Shown here piece by piece: positions 8,090 through 15,863 of a stretch of DNA of 64,000 nucleotides; within the stretch, counting starts at the first letter, position 1; each line of letters begins with the position of its first letter. A program made the translations under genes and the position numbers. This DNA comes from Streptomyces catenulae (GTDB taxonomy: Bacteria; Actinomycetota; Actinomycetes; Streptomycetales; Streptomycetaceae). The notes beneath the pieces were generated by a model. The model saw only the letters and a list, made by a program, of their open reading frames with translations, was not told the origin of the DNA and did not search any database. Location of the stretch: the NCBI RefSeq assembly GCF_000718015.1, contig NZ_JODY01000001.1, positions 434,001-498,000 of the forward strand. Reading direction: 5' to 3'.

Positions 8090-8911
8090 ATGAGCGAGCA
8101 GAGCGCGTCAGGGGTGGACCTGCAGCTGGACCGGGCCCATTCGGCCCGTATCTACGACTACTTCCTCGGCGGGAAGACCAATTTCCTCGCCGACCGGATG
8201 GCGGCCGGAAGGGTTCTCGGGGTCTTCCCGGGCGCGCTGGTCGCCGCCCGTATCAACCGCGAGTTCATGCACCGCGCCACCCGCATCCTCACCGAATCGG
8301 GCATCCGCCAGTTCCTCGACATAGGCACCGGCATCCCCACCCCGCCCAACCTCCACGAGATCGCCCAGTCCGTGGCGCCCGACGCCCGCGTCGTCTACAC
8401 CGACAACGACCCGATCGTCCTCGCCCACGCCGCCGCGCTGCTGCAGAGCACCCCCGAGGGCCGCACCGCCTACGTCCAGGCCGACGCCCACGACCCCGGC
8501 GGCATCATGGCCGCCCCCCAACTCCTGGCGGCGCTGGACCTCACCCGGCCGGTGGGCCTGAGCCTGAACGCCCTGATGCACTTCGTCACCGACGACGGCG
8601 AGGGCCGCGCGCACGCCATCGTCGAGGCGCTCAAGGACGCGGTGCCCAGCGGCTCCACCCTCGCGATGACCCACGCCACGCCGGACTTCGCGCCCGAGGT
8701 GATGGCCGGGATCGTCGAGATCTACGGCGCCGCCGGGACCGCCCTGCAGTTCCGCACCCGCGCGGAGTTCGCCCGCTTCTTCGACGGCTGGGAGCTGCTG
8801 GAGCCCGGCATCACCCTCTCCCACCAGTGGCGCCCCGACCGCCCCGAGGACGCCACCCACGTCACCGACGCGGAGGCGGCCTGCTACGCGGCCATCGCCC
8901 GCAAGCCGTGA
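8090..8911 (+). CDS. SAM-dependent methyltransferase, PF04672 (DUF574) family
   Basis: A 273-residue protein of the actinobacterial S-adenosyl methyltransferase family PF04672. It shows the family opening AHSARIYDYFLGGKTNFLADR, a SAM-binding FLDIGTGIPTPPNLHEIAQ (about residue 80), VVYTDNDPIVLAHAAALL and the C-terminal ELLEPGITLSHQWRP. ATG at 8090 follows AGGAGAGG at a 10-base spacing. Such genes are present in many paralogues in Streptomyces and their substrates are mostly unknown. Its stop codon lies 9 bp from the left repeat of the IS982-type element. Confidence 0.9.
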   Translation: MSEQSASGVDLQLDRAHSARIYDYFLGGKTNFLADRMAAGRVLGVFPGALVAARINREFMHRATRILTESGIRQFLDIGTGIPTPPNLHEIAQSVAPDARVVYTDNDPIVLAHAAALLQSTPEGRTAYVQADAHDPGGIMAAPQLLAALDLTRPVGLSLNALMHFVTDDGEGRAHAIVEALKDAVPSGSTLAMTHATPDFAPEVMAGIVEIYGAAGTALQFRTRAEFARFFDGWELLEPGITLSHQWRPDRPEDATHVTDAEAACYAAIARKP

Positions 8912-8920
8912 TGCCCTGGG

Positions 8921-8932
8921 CGAGTAGTTCCG
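8921..8932 (+). repeat. Left 12-bp terminal inverted repeat
   Basis: CGAGTAGTTCCG, exact complement of 10427-10438. It begins 9 bp after the methyltransferase stop. Confidence 0.6.
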
Positions 8933-9002
8933 CATGCCCAGGCGAGTGATCCTGTACGACACGCTGTACGAGGTCAGCGGGCCGGCGGGATGCGCAGCAG
9001 GT

Positions 9003-9692
9003 TCATCGTGCCTGCTCGCGCCATTGCGCGAAGCTGCCCTGAACCTCGGCGATGCCGGGGTGGCGCACGGCGTCCAGCCCGTCATCGGCGAGAAGGTCGG
9101 CGATCAGGGACGAAGAGCCGAATACCTCGGTCGCGCTCAGGTCCCAGTCGGTGAGAACGAACCAGGAGTCCTCCACGGGCCACCAGTGCGCGGGAAACTG
9201 GGTCCCTGCGGGCCGGTCGGGCCATGCGCAGGCGGCGTGGTGGGCAAGTGCCTCCTCCAGTCGGCCACGGCGGGCCGGGATCGGGCGGCCGATGTCCTCG
9301 ATCGCGGCCTGGGCCCAGTAGCACTCCGTCCGCGGCCCGTCGGAGCTGTGCCGGGCAAGGACCTCGACCAGGCGGGCCAGGCTGTCGCGGTCGATTTCCC
9401 CCAGGTCCGGTTTCTCAAGATCCTCGGGCAGGTCCAGCCCCTCGAAGACCCTGAAGGAAGGGGTGCACCGCCAGTCCTCCAGACGCTTGCCGGCATGGGC
9501 CAGCACGTCATCCCACCGGACCCGTTCCCCTCCCACCGTGATGGTGTGCAGAACCCAGCAGCGATCCGGGAACCCCTCCTGGGGTTCGTAGCCCAAGATG
9601 GCCTCGTCCCCCTCCAGGATCGGACGCATACCGCCCAGCGAGTCGTCATCCGACACAAGCTCCAACGCGACAGCCCTCGACATTTCGATCAT
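9003..9692 (-). CDS. Hypothetical protein inside the IS982-type element
   Basis: A 229-residue soluble protein, rich in Trp and acidic residues. Notable stretches are [52 protein letters not shown] and WREQAR at the end. I recall similar unnamed Streptomyces proteins with a WxxTDWDL-type block but cannot assign a function. No signal peptide or transmembrane segment is seen. The start is uncertain: ATG at 9692 or at 9683, neither with a good SD. Codon use is slightly less GC-biased than the chromosomal neighbours, in keeping with acquisition together with the flanking element. Confidence 0.7.
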   Translation of the reverse strand: MIEMSRAVALELVSDDDSLGGMRPILEGDEAILGYEPQEGFPDRCWVLHTITVGGERVRWDDVLAHAGKRLEDWRCTPSFRVFEGLDLPEDLEKPDLGEIDRDSLARLVEVLARHSSDGPRTECYWAQAAIEDIGRPIPARRGRLEEALAHHAACAWPDRPAGTQFPAHWWPVEDSWFVLTDWDLSATEVFGSSSLIADLLADDGLDAVRHPGIAEVQGSFAQWREQAR

Positions 9693-9735
9693 GCATGTGA
9701 CGTTCTGTGATCAGTCGAGGTTAAGCGACAAACCG

Positions 9736-10420
9736 ATGGCATGTTCGGAGGTGGAGGAAGGGGGCCGAGATCGTTTTGTGGCGAACGAGTATGTGGACGC
9801 CCTCGTCACCGGGCCGTACGTGAAGATCGACGACGAGATCGGAGGGATCCGATGGCTCGGCGGTCCGCCGCAGTTGAGCGATTCCGAGCCGGTGTGTCTG
9901 GCGGTCGCGCCGGTCCTGCTGGGGTTCTCCTCGGAGGCGCGCTGGCTGCGGTTCGCCCGGGGCAACCTGGGCTCGATGTTCCCGTACCTACCCAAGCGGC
10001 CGGGGTGCAACAAGCGGCTTCGGACCGCGTTGCCCCTGGTCAAGCGGGCGATGCGACTGCTGGCCGCCGACACGGACTTCTGGTTCGGCAACCACTGGAT
10101 CGTCGACTCGACGCCGGTGCCGTGCGGGATGTCGAGGCCGAAGGTGGAGCGGTCGGAGATGGCAGGCTGGGCCGGATACGGGTACTGCGCCTCCCACTCC
10201 CGCTTCTTCTGGGGGCTTCGAGCGCGAGGTCCTGGCCGCCACGCCGGACCGTGAGCCGCGTCTGACGGCCGACCGGCCCGGTCTGCCGGCACGGCGACGG
10301 ACCTTCGAGGGCGTCGCCGTGCGCGTCGCCCAGCGCGTCCTGGCGATGGCCGTGGCCATCTGGCACAACCACAGGAGTGGCGCCCCGGTCCTGCGGTCGC
10401 TGACCGCATTCGATCACTGA
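9736..10420 (+). pseudogene. IS982-family transposase remnant, internal deletion and frameshift
   Basis: The N-terminal half (to about 10218) reads as an IS982 transposase: ALVTGPYVKIDDEIGG, LGFSSEARWLRFARGNLGSMFPYLP, GCNKRLRTALPLVKRAMRLLAADTDFWF, NHWIVDSTPVPCG, AGYGYCASHSRFFWGLR. At about 10219 the frame shifts by one into EREVLAATPD and then the family C-terminus VAQRVLAMAVAIWHNHRSGAPVLRSLTAFDH, stopping at 10420. Compared with full-length members the central catalytic stretch between these blocks is missing, so the gene cannot make an active enzyme. The first residues before about 9780 are unlike the family and the true start is not clear. Confidence 0.85.
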
Positions 10421-10426
10421 ACACAT

Positions 10427-10438
10427 CGGAACTACTCG
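10427..10438 (-). repeat. Right 12-bp terminal inverted repeat
   Basis: CGGAACTACTCG, complement of 8921-8932. It lies between the transposase stop (10420) and the TetR stop codon (10440-10442). Confidence 0.6.
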
Positions 10439-10439
10439 T

Positions 10440-11177
10440 CTAGGCCCGCCCGGCAGACTCCACGAGGCCCTGGATACCGTCGAGTACACAGGACAGGCCG
10501 AAATCGAGCGGGTCGTCACCGGCGGGGGCGAAGCCGCCCTCGGTGACCGCCCGGGTGACGGCGGGGAAGCGCTCGGCGTGCAGGGTGAGTTGCTGGGTGG
10601 TGAGGCGGTCCCACTCCCGGTCGCCCTGTTCGTCGCTGTCGAGCGTCTGCTGGGTGAGGTTGCGTACCAGGCTCAGGACGAGGATCGCGGCGTCGTGCCG
10701 GTGGCGGGCGCCGAGCCCGGTCGGTTCGAGGGCGGCCAGCGCCGCGTCCAGCCAGGCCACCTGGTGCGGCCCCATGGCCTGGCGCCGCAGGCCGGTGGCG
10801 GCCAGGATCCAGGGGTGGGCGCGGTAGACGTGCCGACAGGCACGGGCCCAGGCTTCGATCCGGGGGCGCCAGCCGCCCGGGACGTCACCGAGGTCGGGCG
10901 GTGAGCTGAGCACGGTGTCGACCATCAGGTCGATCAGGTCGGGCTTGCCGGGGACGTAGCGGTAGAGCGCCATCGTGGTGACCCCGAGCAGCTCGGCGAC
11001 CCGCTGCATGGAGAGGGCGTCGAGCCCTTCGGAGTCGGCGATCCCGATACCGGCGCGGGCCACCTGGACGGGTGTGAACTTCGGCTTCGGTCCCCGCCGC
11101 GGGCGGGCCTCGGCCTCGCCCCACAGCAGCGCCAGGCTGGCGCCCGGATCCCGCTTGCTCTCCCTGTTCGCCGACAC
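10440..11177 (-). CDS. TetR-family repressor (TetR_C type)
   Basis: A 245-residue regulator. The HTH domain is at about residues 30-80 (RAGIGIADSEGLDALSMQRVAELLGVTTMALYRYVPGKPDLIDLMVDTV) and the C-terminal domain resembles the tetracycline-repressor class. GTG at 11177 was chosen because GGAGAGGAGG lies about 7 bases before it; an upstream ATG at 11216 has no SD. It is divergent from an alpha/beta hydrolase gene and two strong palindromes lie between them, so it should repress itself and the hydrolase. The IS982-type right end abuts its last codon, so the C-terminus could have been altered by the insertion. Confidence 0.88.
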   Translation of the reverse strand: MSANRESKRDPGASLALLWGEAEARPRRGPKPKFTPVQVARAGIGIADSEGLDALSMQRVAELLGVTTMALYRYVPGKPDLIDLMVDTVLSSPPDLGDVPGGWRPRIEAWARACRHVYRAHPWILAATGLRRQAMGPHQVAWLDAALAALEPTGLGARHRHDAAILVLSLVRNLTQQTLDSDEQGDREWDRLTTQQLTLHAERFPAVTRAVTEGGFAPAGDDPLDFGLSCVLDGIQGLVESAGRA

Positions 11178-11252
11178 GGTACCGGCCTCCTCTCCGCACG
11201 CGGGCCGCCGGAACACCGGTGGGCACCGGGGGCGTTGCCGCCCGCCGAATAA

Positions 11253-11271
11253 CTGTGTATAAGGTACACAG
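11253..11271. promoter_or_regulatory. TetR operator candidate O1
   Basis: CTGTGTA-N5-TACACAG, a perfect 7-bp inverted repeat in the TetR/hydrolase divergent promoter. A TATAAG-like -10 lies inside it, so binding would block transcription. Confidence 0.75.
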
Positions 11272-11274
11272 CAA

Positions 11275-11301
11275 TTAACTGTGTAGTGCGTACGCAGTTA
11301 A
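11275..11301. promoter_or_regulatory. TetR operator candidate O2
   Basis: TTAACTGTGTA-N5-TACGCAGTTAA, an 11-bp inverted repeat with one mismatch. It shares the CTGTGTA core with O1, centred 26 bp away, 37 bp before the hydrolase start. Confidence 0.75.
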
Positions 11302-11337
11302 TGGATCGTCGTTCACCGCCCTTTCCCGGAGGTCTCC

Positions 11338-12420
11338 ATGCTCAGCACGATGATCACCGCCGCGGCCGGTGCCTGCCTCGCCGCGCCGGTCGCCGGTCTC
11401 CTCGTCCACCGCGCCGTCGTCCGCGCCGACCGCGCCCGTCGGCTGCGCATCACCGGCCGCCACGGCATCGACGAGCGGTACTTCACCCGTATCGGCGGGC
11501 TCGACCAGTGGATCTCCGTCCGCGGCGAGGACCGCGCCCACCCCGTCGTGGTGGAACTGCACGGCGGGCCCGGCTCGTCCCATTCGGTCCTGACCCATCT
11601 CTCCCGCGACTGGGAGCGGCACGTCACCCTGGTGCGCTGGGACATGCGCGGCACCGGCAAGACCCTGCGCCGCTCCGGCGCGGACGGCCAGGGGGAGATG
11701 ACGTTCGCGCGGCTGCTGGCGGACGCCGCGGAGGTGGTGGAGCACGTCCGGGAGCGCCTCGGCGTCCGGCGGGTCGTGCTGCTGGGCTGCTCCTTCGGCA
11801 GCGCCCTCGCCCTGCGCCTGGCCCGCAGCCGCCCCGACCTGGTCGGGGCGTACGTCGGAACCGACCAGAAGATCTTCGACGGTGGCCGGGACCGCGCCGA
11901 CCACGACGCCGTCCTGGACCGGCTGGAGCGGGCGGGGAAGAAGAAGGAACTCGCCGCGGTACGGGCGATGGGACCGGATCCGCGGGCCTGGAGCGCCGAG
12001 CAGTTCGGCCACTTCCACCGCGCCGCCGCCACCACCGACCCGCACACCTTCGCCGCGATGAAGTCCGTGGTGATGAAGTCGCTGTGGTACTCGCCGCTGC
12101 ACTCCCTGCGGGAGATCCCGGTCTTCTTCCGGAGCTTCCTGGTCTCGTCGGCCGTGCTGCCGGGTACCGCCGCCTTCGACGACCGGGCGGACGGCACCCG
12201 GTTCGACGTCCCGTTCTTCGTCGTCCAGGGCGCCTGTGACCTGGTGAACACCCCCGCCCGTGCCCGCGCCTTCTTCGACGAGGTCCAGGCCCCGGTCAAG
12301 GAGTTCACCCTGATCGAGGACGCCGGTCACTTCGCCGCCTACCGGCGCCCCGACCTCTTCCTCGACGTCCTCCGCACCCGCGTCCTGCCCACGCTCGGCG
12401 GCGACCGGCAGGAGGCGTGA
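11338..12420 (+). CDS. Alpha/beta hydrolase (proline iminopeptidase-like)
   Basis: A 360-residue alpha/beta-hydrolase-fold enzyme. An N-terminal hydrophobic stretch (MLSTMITAAAGACLAAPVAGLLV) is probably a membrane anchor. Then come HGGPGSS (oxyanion loop, about residue 75), RWDMRGTGKT, the nucleophile elbow LLGCSFGSALAL (Ser at about residue 153) and a C-terminal EDAGHFAAYRRP carrying the catalytic His. HGGPG and DMRGTGKT are typical of prolyl aminopeptidase-like hydrolases. It is probably derepressed when the divergent TetR protein binds a small ligand, possibly the hydrolase substrate. The exact substrate is unknown. Confidence 0.85.
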   Translation: MLSTMITAAAGACLAAPVAGLLVHRAVVRADRARRLRITGRHGIDERYFTRIGGLDQWISVRGEDRAHPVVVELHGGPGSSHSVLTHLSRDWERHVTLVRWDMRGTGKTLRRSGADGQGEMTFARLLADAAEVVEHVRERLGVRRVVLLGCSFGSALALRLARSRPDLVGAYVGTDQKIFDGGRDRADHDAVLDRLERAGKKKELAAVRAMGPDPRAWSAEQFGHFHRAAATTDPHTFAAMKSVVMKSLWYSPLHSLREIPVFFRSFLVSSAVLPGTAAFDDRADGTRFDVPFFVVQGACDLVNTPARARAFFDEVQAPVKEFTLIEDAGHFAAYRRPDLFLDVLRTRVLPTLGGDRQEA

Positions 12421-12494
12421 GGCAAGGTCCGCGGGCCGATGCGGGCCCCGGGAACCGCACCCCGGCGAGCCGAACCCCGGCCCGGAGCCCGGAG

Positions 12495-12542
12495 CCCGGC
12501 GGCCGCCGGCCCCGGTGGCCGCCGGGCCCGGTGGCCGCCGGG
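12495..12542. repeat. Three tandem 16-bp GC-rich near-palindromes (terminator region)
   Basis: Copies at 12495-12510, 12511-12526 and 12527-12542; the last two are identical (CCCGGTGGCCGCCGGG) and the first differs at two positions. Each unit folds back on itself. The array lies between the convergent hydrolase and dhaM genes, so it probably acts as a transcription terminator. Confidence 0.65.
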
Positions 12543-12548
12543 CCCGCC

Positions 12549-12968
12549 TCACTCCTTCCGGTACCCGTACGCCTCCCCGGCCGCGGTCGCCACCGCCGTG
12601 AGGTCGGCGCCGGTCGACGCGGTCACCACGGCGGCCACCGCGCCCTCCAGGAACGGCGCGTCCACCAGCCGCGCGCTCTCCGGCAGTTCGTCGCCCTCCG
12701 CCACCATCGCCTTCACCGTCAGCACCGCACTGCCCAGATCGACGAGGAGCGCGACGCCCGCCCCGCCGTCCACCGAGCGGGCCGCCTCGGCGATCAGCTC
12801 CGCGCTGGTGCCCAGGCCGCCGTCCGGGGTGCCGCCCGCCGCGGCCACCGGCGCCTGCGCGCCGCCCGCCAGCCCCAGGGCGAGCGCCGCCACCGACTCC
12901 GCCACCGGCCCGCTGTGCGACACCAGCACGATGCCGACCGTCCCGGCCACCGCCCTCCGCCCGGTCAT
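12549..12968 (-). CDS. dhaM: Dihydroxyacetone kinase phosphoryl-donor subunit DhaM (EIIA-Man domain only)
   Basis: A 139-residue PTS EIIA(mannose)-like protein. The phosphorylated His is in GIVLVSHSGPVAESV (about residue 18), with later GTSAELI and LLVDLGSAVLTVKAM. It has only the first domain of the E. coli DhaM (no HPr or EI-like domains), so phosphate must arrive from the general PTS HPr. It passes the phosphate to ADP bound in DhaL. The ATG overlaps the dhaL stop by 4 bp. Last gene of dhaKLM. Confidence 0.92.
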   Translation of the reverse strand: MTGRRAVAGTVGIVLVSHSGPVAESVAALALGLAGGAQAPVAAAGGTPDGGLGTSAELIAEAARSVDGGAGVALLVDLGSAVLTVKAMVAEGDELPESARLVDAPFLEGAVAAVVTASTGADLTAVATAAGEAYGYRKE

Positions 12969-13573
12969 CGCGCCACCTCCGCGAGCGCCGCGAAGAGCAG
13001 CGCCGAGGATGCCGCGCCGGGATCCTCGTGCCCGATGCTGCGCTCCCCGAGATAGCTGGCCCGCCCCTTACGGGCCTGGAGCGGTACGGTCGCCCGCGAG
13101 CCCGCACCGGCCGCCTCGGCCGCCGCCGCGAAACCGTCCGCCAGCGCCGTGACCGCCGGGTCCAGCGCGTCCAGCATCGTCTTGTCGCCCGGCGCCGAAC
13201 TGCCGAGCTGCCCCACCGCGTCCACCCCGGCGCGCAGCCCGTCCCGCAGCTCCCCGAGCCCGACCCGCTCCGCGTCGCCGAGCGTCTTGCCCGTCCGCCG
13301 CAGCAGCGTGCCGAAGAGCGGACCGGAGGCGCCGCCGACGGTGGAGACCAGCGTCTTCCCCGCCGTGACCAGGACCGCGCCGGGCGTCGCCGGGGGTTCC
13401 TTCTCCAGGGCGGTGCGGACGGCGGTGAAGCCGCGCTTGAGGTTGCTGCCGTGGTCGGCGTCGCCGATCGCGGAGTCCAGTTCGGTGAGGTGGTCGGCCT
13501 CCCGGTCGACGGCGGCGGCGACCGCCGTCATCCACCGGACGAAGAACGCGGCATCCAGGGCCGTTTCGGACAC
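12965..13573 (-). CDS. dhaL: Dihydroxyacetone kinase ADP-binding subunit DhaL
   Basis: A 202-residue DhaL. It has LTELDSAIGDADHGSNLKRGF (Mg/ADP-binding Asp cluster, about residues 28-48), GGASGPLFGTLLRR, APGDKTMLDAL and RKGRASYLGERSIGHEDPGAASS, all diagnostic. It holds the nucleotide that relays phosphate from DhaM to dihydroxyacetone on DhaK. A GTG at 13573 with GAGGAGAG just upstream is the start; an extension to 13696 has no support. It lies 77 bp after dhaK in the same operon. Confidence 0.93.
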   Translation of the reverse strand: MSETALDAAFFVRWMTAVAAAVDREADHLTELDSAIGDADHGSNLKRGFTAVRTALEKEPPATPGAVLVTAGKTLVSTVGGASGPLFGTLLRRTGKTLGDAERVGLGELRDGLRAGVDAVGQLGSSAPGDKTMLDALDPAVTALADGFAAAAEAAGAGSRATVPLQARKGRASYLGERSIGHEDPGAASSALLFAALAEVAR

Positions 13574-13650
13574 GTGACTCTCCTCTGCTCGTGGCGCTGG
13601 TACGGACGGTACGGGCACCCGGGCGTCCCCCGGGCGCGGGGCGGCGCGGT

Positions 13651-14643
13651 TCAGCGGCCCCACCGCAACCCCGCGGTCTGCACCGGCGCGTCCCACAGCC
13701 GCAGCAGCTCGTCGTCCACCTGGCAGAGCGTCACCGACGCGCCCGCCATGTCCAGCGAGGTCACATAGTCGCCGACGAGGGTACGGGCCACCGCCACCTC
13801 GCGGTCGGCGAGCCGCCGGTGCACCTCGGCCGCGAAGCCGTACAGCTCCAGCAGCGGCGTCGCCCCCGCGCCGTTGACCAGCACCAGCACCGGCAGCTCC
13901 GGCCGCAGGTCGTCGACGACCGCGTCCACCGTGACCTCGGCGATCTCCCGGGACGTCATCATCGCCCGCCGCTCCCGCCCCGGCTCGCCGTGGATGCCGA
14001 CGCCCAACTCCAGCTGTCCGGACGGCAGATCGAAGGTCGGGCTGCCCTTGGCCGGGGTCGTGCAGGCGGCGAGCGCCACCCCGAAGCTGCGGGACGCGCC
14101 GACCACCTGCCGGGCGACCGCCTCGACCCGCTCCAGCGGCGCGCCCTCCTCGGCCGCCGCCCCGGCGATCTTCTCCACGAAGAGGGTGGCGCCGGTGCCG
14201 CGGCGGCCCGCGGTGAACGTCGAGTCGGTCACCGCCACGTCGTCGTCGACCAGCACACTGGCGACGGTGACGCCCTCGTCCTCGGCCAGCTCCGCCGCCA
14301 TCCGGAAGTTCAGCACGTCACCGGTGTAGTTCTTGACGAGGAACAGCACGCCCGCCCCGCTGTCCACGGCTGCCGCCGCCCGCACCATCTGGTCGGGCAC
14401 CGGCGAGGTGAACACCTCCCCGGGGCACGCCGCGTCCAGCATCCCCGGCCCGACGAACCCGCCGTGCAGCGGCTCGTGCCCGCTGCCGCCGCCGGAGATC
14501 AGCGCGACCTTCCCGGCCACCGGCGCGTCCCGCCGCACCACCACCCGGTTCTCGACGTCCACGACCAGTTCGGGGTGGGCCACCGCCATCCCGCGCAGCG
14601 CGTCCGCCACGACGGTCTCGGCGACGTTGATGAGCATCTTCAA
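13651..14643 (-). CDS. dhaK: Dihydroxyacetone kinase substrate-binding subunit DhaK
   Basis: A 330-residue DhaK. It has ALISGGGSGHEPLHGGFVG (about residues 45-63), LFLVKNYTGDVLNF and VGIHGEPGRER, where the His forms the covalent hemiaminal with dihydroxyacetone. The start is taken as TTG at 14643, giving MKMLINVAETV, because AGGAGG is 5 bases before it and the family begins MKxLIN; an ATG two codons later (14637) is the alternative. First gene of dhaKLM. Together with the glycerol operon at 32-41 kb the genome has two three-carbon polyol routes. Confidence 0.92.
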   Translation of the reverse strand: MKMLINVAETVVADALRGMAVAHPELVVDVENRVVVRRDAPVAGKVALISGGGSGHEPLHGGFVGPGMLDAACPGEVFTSPVPDQMVRAAAAVDSGAGVLFLVKNYTGDVLNFRMAAELAEDEGVTVASVLVDDDVAVTDSTFTAGRRGTGATLFVEKIAGAAAEEGAPLERVEAVARQVVGASRSFGVALAACTTPAKGSPTFDLPSGQLELGVGIHGEPGRERRAMMTSREIAEVTVDAVVDDLRPELPVLVLVNGAGATPLLELYGFAAEVHRRLADREVAVARTLVGDYVTSLDMAGASVTLCQVDDELLRLWDAPVQTAGLRWGR

Positions 14644-14810
14644 CGGTTCCTCCTGCGATGGATCCCGGCCACCCCGTACGGGCCCGGCCGGACGGCGCAC
14701 GACACCGTCCAGTATCGAAGAGCCGGGCCCGATCGGAGGGGCGACGCGGGGAATCCGCCGCTCCGGACGTCCGGAGGGGCCGCGGGCGGCGGACGGCCCG
14801 TCCCGCGGGC

Positions 14811-15575
14811 TCAGCGGGTGGTGTAGCCCCCGTTCAGGAAGAGCGTCTGGCCGTTGGCCCACCAGCCGTCGGTCAGCAGCGTCCGCACCCACGGCACGAT
14901 GTCCTCGATCCGGGTGAGGTCGCCGTTCATCGCGGACGCCTTGTGGAACGCGACGGAGTCGTCGTCCTCCGCCGGGTAGAAGAACGGGGTGTCCATCGGC
15001 CCCGGCGCGATGTTGTTGACCGAGACGTTCCGCCCGAACAGCTCCTTCGACAGGGCCCGCGCGAAGTGCTCCACGGGCGCCTTGCTCCCCGCGTACGAGG
15101 AGTACAGCCCGGTGTAGGCGGCCAGCAGCGAGGTGACGACGGTGACGATCTTCCCGCCGTCCGCGATCCGCCGGGCCGCCTCCTTCATCACGAAGAACGC
15201 GGCCTTGGAGTTGACCGCGAACATCTGGTCGTACTCCTCCTCCGTGATCTCCGTCATCGGCTTCTTCAGCACCATCCCGGCCGTGTTGACGCTGATGTCG
15301 AGCTTCCCGAAGCGGGCGACGACCTCGTCGAAGGCGCGCGCCACCTCGGTCGGCCGGGTCAGATCCGCCTGGAGCGTGAACGCCTCGCCGGGCCCGGCGT
15401 TGATCCGGGCGGCGACGTCCTCGGCCTTGGCCCGGGAGGAGTCGCTGTGGTGGTGGACGGCGACCAGGGCGCCCTCCGCGCCGAGCGTCTCGGCGATCAG
15501 TCCGCCGAGATTGCGCGACGCACCGCCGATGAAGGCGGCCTTCCCCTGGAGCGTGGTGTCCGGCTTGCTGACCAT
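14811..15575 (-). CDS. Short-chain dehydrogenase/reductase
   Basis: A 254-residue classical SDR. It has the cofactor motif AAFIGGASRNLGGLIAETLG (about residues 14-33, a variant of TGxxxGxG), LDISVNTAG and the catalytic Tyr/Lys in YSSYAGSKAPVEHF (about 158-171). The C-terminus ANGQTLFLNGGYTTR is normal for the family. It lies upstream of dhaK in the same orientation with a 167-bp gap, so it could be cotranscribed, but there is no sequence reason to link its substrate to dihydroxyacetone. Confidence 0.85.
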   Translation of the reverse strand: MVSKPDTTLQGKAAFIGGASRNLGGLIAETLGAEGALVAVHHHSDSSRAKAEDVAARINAGPGEAFTLQADLTRPTEVARAFDEVVARFGKLDISVNTAGMVLKKPMTEITEEEYDQMFAVNSKAAFFVMKEAARRIADGGKIVTVVTSLLAAYTGLYSSYAGSKAPVEHFARALSKELFGRNVSVNNIAPGPMDTPFFYPAEDDDSVAFHKASAMNGDLTRIEDIVPWVRTLLTDGWWANGQTLFLNGGYTTR

Positions 15576-15863
15576 GTCGGCCTCCTGCGTGTGGTGGCGA
15601 ACGGTGCGGCCCGGCCCGGCCGCCCTGCCCCACCAGACTCATCGGCCCCGGCCCCGCGGGTCCCGGCCGCGCCACCGCCCGCAGCCGCGCACCGCCCGCC
15701 GCCGAGGCCGCCCTGCCCCGCCCACCGGCGCCCCGCGAACCGCTCGGAACAAGCCCGCCGCGTTCCCCCGAACGGGTGAATCGTGGCGGTATTTGGCTCT
15801 TGCGGGGGCTTGCCCGGACACGTGATCGTGAAGGCCCGTTCTCTCACGGAAGGAACCCATCCG

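Larger units (their letters stand above)
8921..10438. mobile_element. Decayed IS982-family element with a passenger gene
   Basis: The segment is bounded by a 12-bp perfect inverted repeat (CGAGTAGTTCCG at 8921-8932, its complement at 10427-10438) and contains a broken IS982-type transposase in its right half and an oppositely oriented hypothetical gene in its left half. The inner flanks also partly match (an ATG-like stretch then GTGATC). The right repeat sits 7 bp after the transposase stop, as expected for a real end; the left one is 800 bp from the transposase start, which is unusual. No clear target-site duplication is visible. It lies directly against the stop codons of both neighbours. 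Confidence 0.6.
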
